Positions 52,556 through 60,864 are shown, counted from the stretch's first letter. The stretch is 64,000 nucleotides of DNA from Tardiphaga sp. vice304 (GCF_007018905.1 NZ_CP041402.1:2530001-2594000), one strand, 5' to 3'. The notes: generated from the sequence alone by a model not told the origin. A program made the numbers and translations.

Positions 52556-53085
52556 CCGTTTATGCCGAAGCGATCGCCGGACTATTTGCATTTTCCTTGC
52601 TTTTGCTTTTTCTGTTCGGTCCTTGGCAGCAGACAGCCACCGATTTTGCTAGGCAAATTGTCTTCGAGCGTCGCGATCAGTGGTTTGATTTAGCGCATGC
52701 AGGGCACATCGATTTTGATTCGACCGAGTATAGGCAAGTGCGCGACGCACTCAATTCGTTGATCCGCTTTGCTCACGAGTTGACTCTTACGCGTTTTATA
52801 TTCGCGATTGCCGCGGGCGAAACTGAAGGTCCATCTGAATCGAGCAAGGCAATCAGAAGGATTGTCGATGAGTATGCGCAGGGTGAAGCTCGTCGAATAA
52901 TGACAGAAGCCCGGCAGGCTATGTTTGCGATGGTCGCCCTAAAGTCTCCGTTATTCCTATTAGTCGCAGCTGTCATCGGCACCTATGCGCTTCTCATCGG
53001 TGGTCTCACTCGTTTTCTTAATCTGTTTTCCGGTGTCGAACATGCGTTCGGCGAGCAGATGGAAGCAGAAGCCGAAAGCGCTTAA
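52552..53085 (+). CDS. membrane protein, FRG-cassette gene 2
   Basis: A 177-aa protein with an N-terminal helix (IAGLFAFSLLLLFLFGPW), a soluble middle (RDQWFDLAHAGHIDFDSTEY, RQVRDALNSLIRFAHELTLT) and a C-terminal helix (LFLLVAAVIGTYALLIGGLT). It is translationally coupled to gene 1. No named family. The layout would place the middle domain on one side of the membrane, suiting an effector or sensor, but no evidence shows this. Confidence 0.65.
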   Translation: MTVYAEAIAGLFAFSLLLLFLFGPWQQTATDFARQIVFERRDQWFDLAHAGHIDFDSTEYRQVRDALNSLIRFAHELTLTRFIFAIAAGETEGPSESSKAIRRIVDEYAQGEARRIMTEARQAMFAMVALKSPLFLLVAAVIGTYALLIGGLTRFLNLFSGVEHAFGEQMEAEAESA

Positions 53086-53199
53086 TCGAGCACCAATAAT
53101 CTGCGCGCAGTGCGGGTTTGCGCTTAGCGCGTTCTCCTGCAACAACAGCGCGGTTAATCGAGGGGTAGCGAGTCATGCCATTCGGGCTAATCTCACCGT

Positions 53200-54576
53200 A
53201 TGGACTTTAGGCGAATGGTAAACAGCTTCAATTACATTTCCTTCGGTAACTGGGAGTATATCGAGGGAAACGTCGGTGTGGTAACCATGGGCCGTGGGCG
53301 CATGTTCGAGTACACGCCTCCTGATATCGAAAAAAGACTTGAGGGCCTTGATCCCACAGCGATTTCCTTTCTTGAGACGCTGCCTACCTTTTTGTGCAGC
53401 GAGATCAGATCGACCGGCAGCGTCGTATCCATGCTCATTAAGTACGGTCGTATCTCCTACACCGCGCCAGAGCGAAAAGAGGTCTCTACCACCTTCGTGA
53501 CTCTTATCGATTTTGGTGAAGTAGTATTTGAAAACATCGAGACGGCCGGGGCGGTGTTTGGTGCGGATCGTTTTCAGCTTTACCGCACTCACTGGGCAGT
53601 CCGAGAAGGCGACGCGAAGGAGGTTCTAGCTCGGCTAGCTAAAATCAAGCCCGATTTTGCCGACCTCGTGTCGCAAGGCGCGCTTGCCCCTGCCGTTGTT
53701 GGGATCCAGCCACCGCCTCGCGACAAGAAAATCCTTGGCGTTGCCGACAGCGTGGAGTCATTCTTGAAACTGCTCTACGGCTCGTCGGCAAAGGAGGCGA
53801 CCGAGACGTTCTTTCGAGGTCACATGGACGCCCGGTATGAACTGACGCCGTCCCTGCTGCGCAAATGGGAAAATGGCGATTGGCAGTTTATGCCGAGCGA
53901 AGATCGTCTTTGCAAGGAGTTGCTGATAGCTCATCACGATGAGTTTCATGGAGATCAGTATTGCTTCGACCGCATCGTTCGAATGCAGCACTACGGCCTT
54001 CCAACACGGCTGCTCGACATCTCTGGAAATCCGCTGGTGGCACTTTTTTTCGCCTGCTCGGGCAAGCCGGATGAACTCAAGATCGACGGTGAGGTTATCG
54101 TCTTCCAGGTTTCATCAGATCGCGTGAAATATTACGATTCGGACACTGTGAGTTGCCTAGCAAACCTCTCAAACCTGACCTACGTACAGAAGAACGAAAT
54201 TGATCTCAGTCTCGACCAAGATGCTTTCAACGAGACGAACGTCGCTGGAAAACTTCTCCACCACATCAAGTCTGAGAAGGGGTTTTTTGAAGGGCGGATC
54301 GTTCCCGACGATCTTAGGTCAATCATCTGCGTTAAAGCCAAGCGCACCAACACGCGAATCAAATCGCAGTCCGGCGCCTTTCTGCTCTTTGGGCACGAGG
54401 CGGCCCTTCCCGATGCGGGCCAAGAGGGGATCGAAATTAGCCGGGTCACGATCCAGAACAAGGCGCAAATTCTCCGCCAGCTTGACCGCATAAACATTAA
54501 CGCCACCACGGTCTATCCAAGCATTGACCAGACAGCAATTCACCTGCGGGAACGTCTTACCGAGCAGCGCTTGTGA
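53200..54576 (+). CDS. FRG domain protein
   Basis: A 458-aa cytoplasmic protein. The FRG domain spans about residues 204-310: TFFRGHMDARYELTPSLLRK (FRGH and PSLLR), LIAHHDEFHGDQYCFDRIVR, MQHYGLPTRLLDISGNPLVA and LFFACSGKPDEL. These His/Arg/Asp-rich blocks define FRG, a domain of unknown activity found often near phage-defence and toxin genes. The N-terminal 200 residues are unrecognised. The gene is visibly less GC-rich than its neighbours, starts 114 bp after the small membrane genes, and stands between the capsid gene and the second terminase pair. Confidence 0.83.
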   Translation: MDFRRMVNSFNYISFGNWEYIEGNVGVVTMGRGRMFEYTPPDIEKRLEGLDPTAISFLETLPTFLCSEIRSTGSVVSMLIKYGRISYTAPERKEVSTTFVTLIDFGEVVFENIETAGAVFGADRFQLYRTHWAVREGDAKEVLARLAKIKPDFADLVSQGALAPAVVGIQPPPRDKKILGVADSVESFLKLLYGSSAKEATETFFRGHMDARYELTPSLLRKWENGDWQFMPSEDRLCKELLIAHHDEFHGDQYCFDRIVRMQHYGLPTRLLDISGNPLVALFFACSGKPDELKIDGEVIVFQVSSDRVKYYDSDTVSCLANLSNLTYVQKNEIDLSLDQDAFNETNVAGKLLHHIKSEKGFFEGRIVPDDLRSIICVKAKRTNTRIKSQSGAFLLFGHEAALPDAGQEGIEISRVTIQNKAQILRQLDRININATTVYPSIDQTAIHLRERLTEQRL

Positions 54577-54629
54577 CAAGAAACAGCCGCGCTTTTAAGA
54601 GTTGAATGCCAGCTAGTCTGCCTTAGATT

Positions 54630-54668
54630 GTAGTGCGGGCTAGGCGTGCTTCGCGCCATAAGCCGCCG
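54630..54668. repeat. REP-like half element (GCGGGTTAGGCG family), copy 2
   Basis: gtagtgcgggctaggcg (54630-54646) and cgccataagccgc (54654-54666) form an imperfect inverted repeat related to 51153-51217. It sits just after the FRG gene. Confidence 0.45.
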
Positions 54669-54782
54669 CAGCAGCGCCGTTAATTTTGCCCGGCGGACTA
54701 CGCCCTTTGGGCTGAACCGCCCACAGGCCTTTGAAGTTACCACCCGTCCAGCAGCCAATGGCGGTTACGCCCGGTGCCCCCC

Positions 54783-55412
54783 ATGAACGATCCACCGCTG
54801 CACAATCGCGTCCGCGGTTTCACGGACGAGGCGCTCGCCGACATCCGCCGGCGCTATGTGGAGACCGACGAGACGACGGCGTCGATCGCGGAATCCTATG
54901 GCATGAATCGCAACACGGTGACCGCGACCGCCAAGCGGCAGGGCTGGCCGATGCGGCGCGACAGGCCGCCGCGCGAATTGCCGGCGGAGTTGCGCGGCAC
55001 CGCGCCGGCCACGGGCACTAGCGCCGCGGCCTTGGCCGCCGAGGCCGCCATCCTGGAGGCCGAAGCGGCCGACAAGGATGCGCTGCCGCTGGCGCTGCGG
55101 CTGGAGCAGGCGGTGGTCCGCGAGTTGGCCAGGGTGGAGCGGCGCACCGGCGGCGGCGTCGCCATGCGGCCCTCGGAATCCGAGCGCGTGGCCCGCACGC
55201 TGTCGACCCTGACCCAGACCCTGTTCAAGGTGCGCGCGCTGCGCGAGCCGGGAAGCGTGAGTGCCGATGCCCAGCATGACGACATGCCCGCCGACCTCGA
55301 TGGATTCCGTGACGCGCTTGCGCGCCGCATTGAGGCGTTTGTCGCAAGCCGGGCTGACGACGGACTGGCTGGCGCAGGCGAACCTCCAGGCCCAGCTTCG
55401 CCTGCAGCATGA
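54783..55412 (+). CDS. GTA g1-like small terminase subunit, copy 2
   Basis: A 209-aa protein. An N-terminal helix-turn-helix (RRRYVETDETTASIAESYGM, NRNTVTATAKRQGWPMRRDR) is followed by a helical half that aligns with copy 1 (ALRLEQAVVRELARVERRTG, ERVARTLSTLTQTLFKVRAL). It therefore retains a DNA-binding domain that copy 1 lacks. It overlaps the second large terminase. The ATG at 54783 is chosen over a GTG at 54774. It restarts the phage gene order after the interrupting cassette. Confidence 0.8.
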   Translation: MNDPPLHNRVRGFTDEALADIRRRYVETDETTASIAESYGMNRNTVTATAKRQGWPMRRDRPPRELPAELRGTAPATGTSAAALAAEAAILEAEAADKDALPLALRLEQAVVRELARVERRTGGGVAMRPSESERVARTLSTLTQTLFKVRALREPGSVSADAQHDDMPADLDGFRDALARRIEAFVASRADDGLAGAGEPPGPASPAA

Positions 55413-56649
55413 TTTCGCGGCGCTGGCGCATCGGCATCAGGAACATGCCGAGACCGGCAACAATGGCGGGCCGTGGACGACCTGGCTGAGCCTCGGCGGT
55501 CGCGGCGCCGGCAAGACGCGCACCGGCGCCGAATGGCTGCGGGCGATGGCGCTCGGCCTTCCGCCATTCGCCCATCGCGCGCATGGCCGCCTCGCGCTGG
55601 TCGGCGAGAGCTGGTCGGACGCCCGCGACGTGATGATCGAGGGCGAGTCCGGCATTTTGAACGTCTCGCCGCGCGCCGAGCGGCCGCAATGGACCGCGAC
55701 GCGCAAGCGGCTGGAATGGCCGAACGGCGCGATCGCCAATGTGTATTCCGCGGAGGAGCCGGACGCGCTGCGCGGTCCGCAATTCGAGGCGGCGTGGTGC
55801 GACGAGCTGGCGAAATGGCGCTATGCGGAAGCGGCGTTCGACACGCTGCAATTCGGGCTGCGGCTCGGCGACCGGCCGCGCCAGCTCATCACCACGACGC
55901 CGCGGCCTTTGCCGATCATCAAGCGGCTGCTGACCGACCCACGCACGCGGGTGACGCGGGCGCCGACGCAGGCCAATGCGGCGTTCCTGGCGCCGGCGTT
56001 TCTCGACGCCGTGGTCGGCCGCTATGCCGGCACGCGAATGGGCCGGCAGGAACTGTCAGGCGAGTTGATCGAGGACCGGCCGGACGCGCTGTGGTCGCGG
56101 GCGCGGATCGAGGCCTGCCGGGTGGACGCCGCGCCTGATCTGCCGCGCATCGTGGTGGCGATCGATCCGCCGGGCTCGTCAAAACCCGGCGCGGATGCCT
56201 GCGGCATCGTCGCCGCCGGACGCACCGAGAACGATATGTACTTCGTGCTGGAGGACGCCTCCGCGCGCGGCCTGTCGCCGGCCGCCTGGGCGCACAAGGC
56301 CGTGGCGCTGTATCGGCGATTGCACGCCGACACGCTGGTGGCCGAGGTCAATATGGGCGGCGAGATGGTCCGCGCGGTGCTGCGCGAGGTCGATAGTGAG
56401 GTGCCGCTGCGCGAGGTGCACGCCACGCGCGGCAAATATCTGCGCGCCGAGCCGGTGGCGGCGTTGTACGAGCAGGGCAGGGTGAAGCATGTCGGCGCCT
56501 TCCCGGAGCTGGAAGACGAGATGTGCGACTTCGGCCTGAACGGCCTGTCGTCCGGCCGCTCGCCGGACCGGCTCGACGCGCTGGTCTGGGCGATCACCGC
56601 GATGATGTCGAAGCGGACTTTCGGCGGGCCGCGGATACGGCTGTTGTAA
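55300..56649 (+). CDS. GTA g2-like large terminase subunit, copy 2
   Basis: A 449-aa terminase aligning over nearly its full length with copy 1: LSLGGRGAGKTRTGAEWLRA (Walker A near residue 70), VYSAEEPDALRGPQFEAAWC followed by DELAKWRYAEAAFDTLQFGL, RQLITTTPRPLPIIKRLLTD, and the nuclease part IVVAIDPPGSSKPGADACGI. All motor and nuclease motifs are intact. It starts within the end of small-subunit copy 2 (the exact ATG is uncertain; 55261 and 55276 are alternatives). It is not followed by a portal gene, unlike copy 1. Confidence 0.9.
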   Translation: MDSVTRLRAALRRLSQAGLTTDWLAQANLQAQLRLQHDFAALAHRHQEHAETGNNGGPWTTWLSLGGRGAGKTRTGAEWLRAMALGLPPFAHRAHGRLALVGESWSDARDVMIEGESGILNVSPRAERPQWTATRKRLEWPNGAIANVYSAEEPDALRGPQFEAAWCDELAKWRYAEAAFDTLQFGLRLGDRPRQLITTTPRPLPIIKRLLTDPRTRVTRAPTQANAAFLAPAFLDAVVGRYAGTRMGRQELSGELIEDRPDALWSRARIEACRVDAAPDLPRIVVAIDPPGSSKPGADACGIVAAGRTENDMYFVLEDASARGLSPAAWAHKAVALYRRLHADTLVAEVNMGGEMVRAVLREVDSEVPLREVHATRGKYLRAEPVAALYEQGRVKHVGAFPELEDEMCDFGLNGLSSGRSPDRLDALVWAITAMMSKRTFGGPRIRLL

Positions 56650-56738
56650 GCATGCCGAAAACGACGCCCGCCCTTCTATCGCACCGGCTGCGGCATCGGA
56701 CGCCATGCGGCGTCCCTACATCGGATATCAGCCGGTGA

Positions 56739-56933
56739 TCAGGAGAGCAGCCGTCTCAACGGTTGCTTGCGTCGCGTTTTTTGAGGGCGGGGAAGACCCG
56801 ACAAATCCGCCGCTTCCAGCGCGCTCAATTGCAGGAGGTAGCACAGAGTGTGCATGTTGGAGTTCTTGGCCATGCCGGCCAGATGAAGGCACATCTCGTG
56901 GATGTAGTCGGCAACTTCGCCGGGTTTCGCCAT
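56739..56933 (-). CDS. small conserved hypothetical protein
   Basis: A 64-aa protein, MAKPGEVADYIHEMCLHLAG, with LCYLLQLSALEAADLSGLPR and a basic C-terminus. Helical and cytoplasmic. The open frame extends to 57086 but the upstream part overlaps the protease remnant. Function unknown; it reads against the GTA cluster. Confidence 0.62.
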   Translation of the reverse strand: MAKPGEVADYIHEMCLHLAGMAKNSNMHTLCYLLQLSALEAADLSGLPRPQKTRRKQPLRRLLS

Positions 56934-57044
56934 CGCCACCCCCCTTGGTTGATCCAAGGTAAGAGCGCGTCCCGCGTCGTTGCAATGGAACTCTCTGAGC
57001 GTGGTGAATCGTCGAGGCACTTGCCCAAAATTTGCGCAGGCCCT

Positions 57045-57177
57045 CACAGCCCCGCGCCTCAGCCTCTTGCCGTCTGCACCACCCAATCGCGGTACAGCGT
57101 CGGCGGCGTCACGCCGGCGAGGCCGCCGCAGCCGGCGGTATTATTCGCCCCGGTTTACCATGACACCACCCCGACGT
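57045..57177 (-). pseudogene. remnant of a trypsin-like protease 3' end
   Basis: About 133 bp that align, with roughly a dozen to twenty mismatches, to the 3' end of the intact protease gene at 58321-58453. The translation reads NNTAGCGGLAGVTPPTLYRD, WVVQTARG, like the intact C-terminus, but is preceded by a stop (SWstop). It is a truncated, degenerate copy, left by partial duplication or by an older tandem paralog. The gene at 57211-58230 lies between the two copies. Confidence 0.78.
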
Positions 57178-57210
57178 TTTTCGCGGCGCCGGAGCGTTGC
57201 TGCACCAACG

Positions 57211-58230
57211 CTATGGTCGCGCCGTGCCGTCCGGCCGGTAGAGATATTGTTTGCCGTCCTTGGCAGGATCGATCATGAAAATGAAATCGTCGTCGTCGAT
57301 CCCCTCCACCTTCACCCGCTTGAATTTCTTGCTCCAGTCCGGTGGCTGCAGTCCCATACTTCTGAGCGCCTTGGGACTATACCAGTTGGTTGCGCCATGG
57401 ACCGGATCGTGAGCTGCCGGATCGCTGTCGGCGAGACGCGCATCGGCTGCGTGCAATGAATCGGTCAGGCTGGCGATGTAGCTGGCGCGGCTGTAATCGT
57501 CGGGGCTGTCGCGAAATCGGCTCTCGTGCAAGGACCAGTCGCTGATTTGCTTGGGATTGGACGGGAAGGTGGCTAGGCCGCCGTTGAAATTCAGCCATCC
57601 GTACATCACGCACTTCTTGGCATGCGCAGATCGGTCGCGGGCTTCATTCATACCGACGTCGGCGAGCAGTTCGACGTGTTCGAGCGGGTGCTTCGCAGTT
57701 ACGCCCGAATAGGCCTCGGTGTAGTTTTTCGACAATTCCCTGCGCTCGTTCAGGAAGAGCGCTTTTTTGTTGATCTCGCCAGTGAAGCGCTCGGCGGTCT
57801 CGTTCAACCGTATCAGCCTTGATGCCCGATCGCCGAGTGGCTTCTTGTCGGCCTTCAGTTGCTTGATTTCGTCTTCCAGCTTCTGAATGTCGGCAAGAAC
57901 GTCGTTGAGCTTTTTTGTGCGCTTGGCAACATCGGCCTCGCGCTCCCGAAGATTTGCCGCCATCCACGTTGCATATTGCTCATAGCCGTATTTGGCGCAG
58001 ATGCTGCAGCGCTGCCGTCCGCCGGTGCCTTCCTCATAGTTGGTGGCGAGGATGCGTTTGCCGGCCGGGCAGGCATGGTCATGATAGACGTCGGGTTCCT
58101 CGTCTGCGCGGGTGTGGAACGGCATGCGCTTTTCCGGTGCTGCCTTGGCCGTCGAAGGCTTGCGGGCCTTGCGCGAAGGCTTGGGCGAGCCAGGCTGCGG
58201 AGTGGAGTCCGGTTGGGTGGAATCGGTCAT
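57211..58230 (-). CDS. hypothetical protein with zinc-ribbon-like and coiled-coil regions
   Basis: A 339-aa cytoplasmic protein. Residues 1-40 are Pro/Lys-rich. A cysteine set (HDHACPAGKR, GGRQRCSICAKYGYEQY) suggests a zinc ribbon. Residues 95-165 form a coiled coil (REREADVAKRTKKLNDVLAD, IQKLEDEIKQLKADKKPLGD). The C-terminal part has PVHGATNWYSPKALRSMGLQ and PPDWSKKFKRVKVEGIDDDD, faintly like the end of SleB-type cell-wall hydrolases, but I do not claim that function. ATG 58230 is chosen because ggagg lies 5 bp upstream. It lies between an intact trypsin-like gene and its degenerate partial copy. Confidence 0.65.
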   Translation of the reverse strand: MTDSTQPDSTPQPGSPKPSRKARKPSTAKAAPEKRMPFHTRADEEPDVYHDHACPAGKRILATNYEEGTGGRQRCSICAKYGYEQYATWMAANLREREADVAKRTKKLNDVLADIQKLEDEIKQLKADKKPLGDRASRLIRLNETAERFTGEINKKALFLNERRELSKNYTEAYSGVTAKHPLEHVELLADVGMNEARDRSAHAKKCVMYGWLNFNGGLATFPSNPKQISDWSLHESRFRDSPDDYSRASYIASLTDSLHAADARLADSDPAAHDPVHGATNWYSPKALRSMGLQPPDWSKKFKRVKVEGIDDDDFIFMIDPAKDGKQYLYRPDGTARP

Positions 58231-58318
58231 TATTTCCTCCGACATCTTGCCTCAGTCGAAGAAGAATAACCGTTTGATCCACAACCTTGCGTTGATATGG
58301 GTCAAACGGTGTCGATGC

Positions 58319-59071
58319 CTACAGCCCCGCGCCCCAGCCGCGCGCCGTCTGCACCACCCAGTCGCGGTACAGCGTCAGCGGGGTCACGCCGGTGAGGCCG
58401 CCGCAGCCGGCGGTGTTGTTCGGACCCGTCGACCATGACACCACGCCGATGATGGTCGCGCGGCCGGATTGCGGCTGCACGACCGGCGCGCCGGAATCGC
58501 CGGTGCAGGCGCCAAGCCCGCCACTCGCCGGATCGACCAGTCTGATCTGCAGCCGGCCGGGCTGGCTGGTGGAGATCAACGATGCCGCGCGCACCGTGCC
58601 GCCGCTCTTGCCGTCGCCCGGCCGGGTGACGCCGATGCCGGCGATCGTGAAGGATTGACCGGCGGCGATCGGCTCCAGCGGCACGCCGAGCGCAGCCACC
58701 GGCTTCGATAAAGGCTGGCTCAGTTGCAGCAAGGCCACGTCGGCGCTGGCGCGGCGCGCCTGGATGCCCTGCGGGTTGAACTGCGGATGCAGCGCCACGC
58801 GGCGGACGTCGCGCAAGCTTGGCGCGCGGCTGGCGTCATACAGCACGATCTTGGTGTCGGTGTTGCCGTGCAGGCAATGCGCCGCGGTCAGCACCAGGTC
58901 AGGCGCGATCAGCGCGCCGGAACAGAAATTGCCGCGCGAGCCGACGATCGTGATCATCGAGGCGGCGATGCCGCTGCTGCTCTCCGGCGCGCCGCCGACC
59001 ATCGCGGAGGCGGGCGCGATCAGCGCGAGCGCGACCAGTGCAGCAATGCATGTTTTGAGCGGCGGCTTCAT
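58319..59071 (-). CDS. trypsin-like (S1) serine protease, exported
   Basis: A 250-aa secreted protease. Signal peptide CIAALVALALIAPASAMVGG; the catalytic triad is His65 in LTAAHC, Asp111 in ADVALLQLSQP and Ser193 in CTGDSGAPVVQP. A disulfide pair is likely (C50-C66 region, C189-C217). It is expected to be periplasmic. It sits on the opposite strand to the GTA genes, 60 bp before the connector gene, so it is a host-type interruption. Its 3' end is partly duplicated at 57045-57177. Confidence 0.9.
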   Translation of the reverse strand: MKPPLKTCIAALVALALIAPASAMVGGAPESSSGIAASMITIVGSRGNFCSGALIAPDLVLTAAHCLHGNTDTKIVLYDASRAPSLRDVRRVALHPQFNPQGIQARRASADVALLQLSQPLSKPVAALGVPLEPIAAGQSFTIAGIGVTRPGDGKSGGTVRAASLISTSQPGRLQIRLVDPASGGLGACTGDSGAPVVQPQSGRATIIGVVSWSTGPNNTAGCGGLTGVTPLTLYRDWVVQTARGWGAGL

Positions 59072-59131
59072 CGGCGGATGTGAGCCCGTCCGCGCGCGAT
59101 CTGTCAACTCACCCCGTCCACAGGAGCGACC

Positions 59132-59698
59132 ATGCCGATCATCCTTGTGCCGCCAGCCGGCGAGCCGTTGTCGCTCGCTGAGGCGAAGGCGTTTTTGCGC
59201 GTCGAACATGAGGACGACGACGCGGTGATCGCGGCGCTGATCGCGGCGGCGCGCGGCCAGATCGAGGCGCTGACGCGGCGCGCGCTGCTGACGCAGACCT
59301 GGCGCGTCGTGCGCGATGGCTGGCCGAAGGATGGCCGCCTCATCCTGCGCGCCGGGCCGCTGCGCCGCGTGGTGGCGGCACGGGTGTATGACGCGGCCGG
59401 CGTTTCGCATGCGCTCGACGTGCAGCGCTTCGTGGTCGACGTCGCGGCGGATGCGGTCGCGTCGCCCGGCTGGGCATGGCCGGCGCCGGGCCGGGCTGCG
59501 GCCGGCATCGAGCTCGATGTCGAGCTCGGCTACGGCAACGAGGGCGCCGACGTGCCGGCACAGCTTTGCCAGGCGCTGCGAATGCTGGTGGCGCATTGGT
59601 ACGATTTTCGCGGCGTGGTGGCGATCGGCGGCAACGCTGCGCTGCTGCCGGCCGGCGTCGCCGCGCTGCTCGGCCCGTATCGGGGGGTGTCGCTATGA
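59132..59698 (+). CDS. GTA g6-like head-tail connector (gp6 family)
   Basis: A 188-aa protein: LSLAEAKAFLRVEHEDDDAV, IAALIAAARGQIEALTRRAL, LTQTWRVVRDGWPKDGRLIL and YGNEGADVPAQLCQALRMLV. These are typical of the phage gp6-like head-tail connector (DUF3199/phage conn family), which docks on the portal. Overlaps the next gene by 4 bp (ATGA). Intact. Confidence 0.88.
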   Translation: MPIILVPPAGEPLSLAEAKAFLRVEHEDDDAVIAALIAAARGQIEALTRRALLTQTWRVVRDGWPKDGRLILRAGPLRRVVAARVYDAAGVSHALDVQRFVVDVAADAVASPGWAWPAPGRAAAGIELDVELGYGNEGADVPAQLCQALRMLVAHWYDFRGVVAIGGNAALLPAGVAALLGPYRGVSL

Positions 59699-60015
59699 TC
59701 GACGCCGGGCGATTGAAGACGCGGCTCATGATCGAGGCGCCGGTCGAGCTCGAGGACGGGCAGGGCGGCGTCAGCCGCAGCTACGCGCCGCAGGCCACGC
59801 TATGGGCCGCGGTAATGCCGATCGCCGCGCGGCGCGACGTCGAGGCCGATGCGGATGGCGCGAGCGTGCGCGTGCGCGTCGTGCTGCGCGGGGGCGTGGC
59901 GCTGAGCTTGCAGCACCGGCTGCGCGACGGCGCGCGACTTTATCGCATCGTGTCGTTCCGCGACATCGACGACGGCCGCTTCGTCGAGATCGAGGCCGAG
60001 TGGCGCATCGACTAG
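59695..60015 (+). CDS. GTA g7-like head closure protein
   Basis: A 106-aa protein: MIDAGRLKTRLMIEAPVELE, DGQGGVSRSYAPQATLWAAV, then HRLRDGARLYRIVSFRDIDD and GRFVEIEAEWRID. The RL..R...E.P....DG.GG.......W pattern is the SPP1 gp16/phage head-tail adaptor (stopper) family. Translationally coupled to the connector. Confidence 0.87.
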   Translation: MIDAGRLKTRLMIEAPVELEDGQGGVSRSYAPQATLWAAVMPIAARRDVEADADGASVRVRVVLRGGVALSLQHRLRDGARLYRIVSFRDIDDGRFVEIEAEWRID

Positions 60016-60031
60016 TCCCAGGGAGTTCACC

Positions 60032-60442
60032 ATGCCTGCTGCCCATGTCGCGCTGCGCGCCGCGATCCATGCCGCGCTCGTCTCGGACACAGGACTTGCC
60101 GCCGCGCTCGGCGGGCCGCATGTCCATGACGCGCCGCCGCGCGACGCGGCCTTTCCCTATGTGACGCTCGGCGACGCCCGCCTCACGGATATTTCGGGCG
60201 ACGACGCGCCGGCCCAGGAGCATCAGCTTACGCTGCACGCCTGGTCGCGGCAGGGCGGCCACAAGGAGGCCCATGTCATCACCGGCGCGTTGCTCGCCGC
60301 GCTCGACGACGCGCCGCTGGCGCCCGCCGGTCATCGCCTCGTGACGCTGCGCTTTGCCATCGCCGACATCCGCCGCGAGGCCGACGGCCGCACCTATCAT
60401 TCTCTGGTGCGGTTTCGCGCCGTCACCGAACCCTCGATTTAA
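60032..60442 (+). CDS. GTA g8-like tail terminator (DUF3168)
   Basis: A 136-aa protein with DUF3168 features: VALRAAIHAALVSDTGLAAA, FPYVTLGDARLTDISGDDAP, EHQLTLHAWSRQGGHKEAHV and YHSLVRFRAVTEPSI. In RcGTA this position encodes the tail terminator that caps the tail tube. 16 bp after g7 with an agggag ribosome site. Confidence 0.88.
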   Translation: MPAAHVALRAAIHAALVSDTGLAAALGGPHVHDAPPRDAAFPYVTLGDARLTDISGDDAPAQEHQLTLHAWSRQGGHKEAHVITGALLAALDDAPLAPAGHRLVTLRFAIADIRREADGRTYHSLVRFRAVTEPSI

Positions 60443-60453
60443 CGGAGCACATC

Positions 60454-60861
60454 ATGGGCGCACAGAAGGGCAAGGACCTTTTGGTCAAGATCGATAGCGG
60501 CGCGGGCTATGTCACCGTCGCCGGATTGCGCAGCCGGCGGATCGCCTTCAACGCCGAGCTGGTCGACATCACGCACGCCGAATCCGTCGATCGCTGGCGC
60601 GAGCTGCTGGCCGGCGCCGGCGTGCGCCGCGCCTCGGTGTCCGGCCGCGGGCTGTTCCGGGACGGCGCGTCGGACGCGATGGCGCGGCAGGCGTTCTTCG
60701 ACGGCGCGATCCTCGACTGCCAGGTCATGGTGCCGGATTTCGGCGCCATCCAGGGCCTGTTCCAGATCGCCAGCCTGGAGTTTTCCGGCGAGCATAATGG
60801 CGAGGTGATTTTCGACGTCGCCCTCGAAAGCGCCGGCGCGCTGAATTTTGCGGCGCTGTGA
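60454..60861 (+). CDS. GTA g9-like major tail protein
   Basis: A 135-aa tube protein: MGAQKGKDLLVKIDSGAGYV, TVAGLRSRRIAFNAELVDIT, FRDGASDAMARQAFFDGAIL and FQIASLEFSGEHNGEVIFDV. These blocks match TP901-1-like/RcGTA g9 tail tube proteins. Length is as expected. 11 bp after g8. Confidence 0.9.
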   Translation: MGAQKGKDLLVKIDSGAGYVTVAGLRSRRIAFNAELVDITHAESVDRWRELLAGAGVRRASVSGRGLFRDGASDAMARQAFFDGAILDCQVMVPDFGAIQGLFQIASLEFSGEHNGEVIFDVALESAGALNFAAL

Positions 60862-60864
60862 TCT

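Noticed and set aside
51153..54668. insertion-sequence ends around the FRG cassette
   Set aside because: The bracketing elements are imperfect REP-like palindromes, with no target duplication or transposase; they cannot be called transposon ends.
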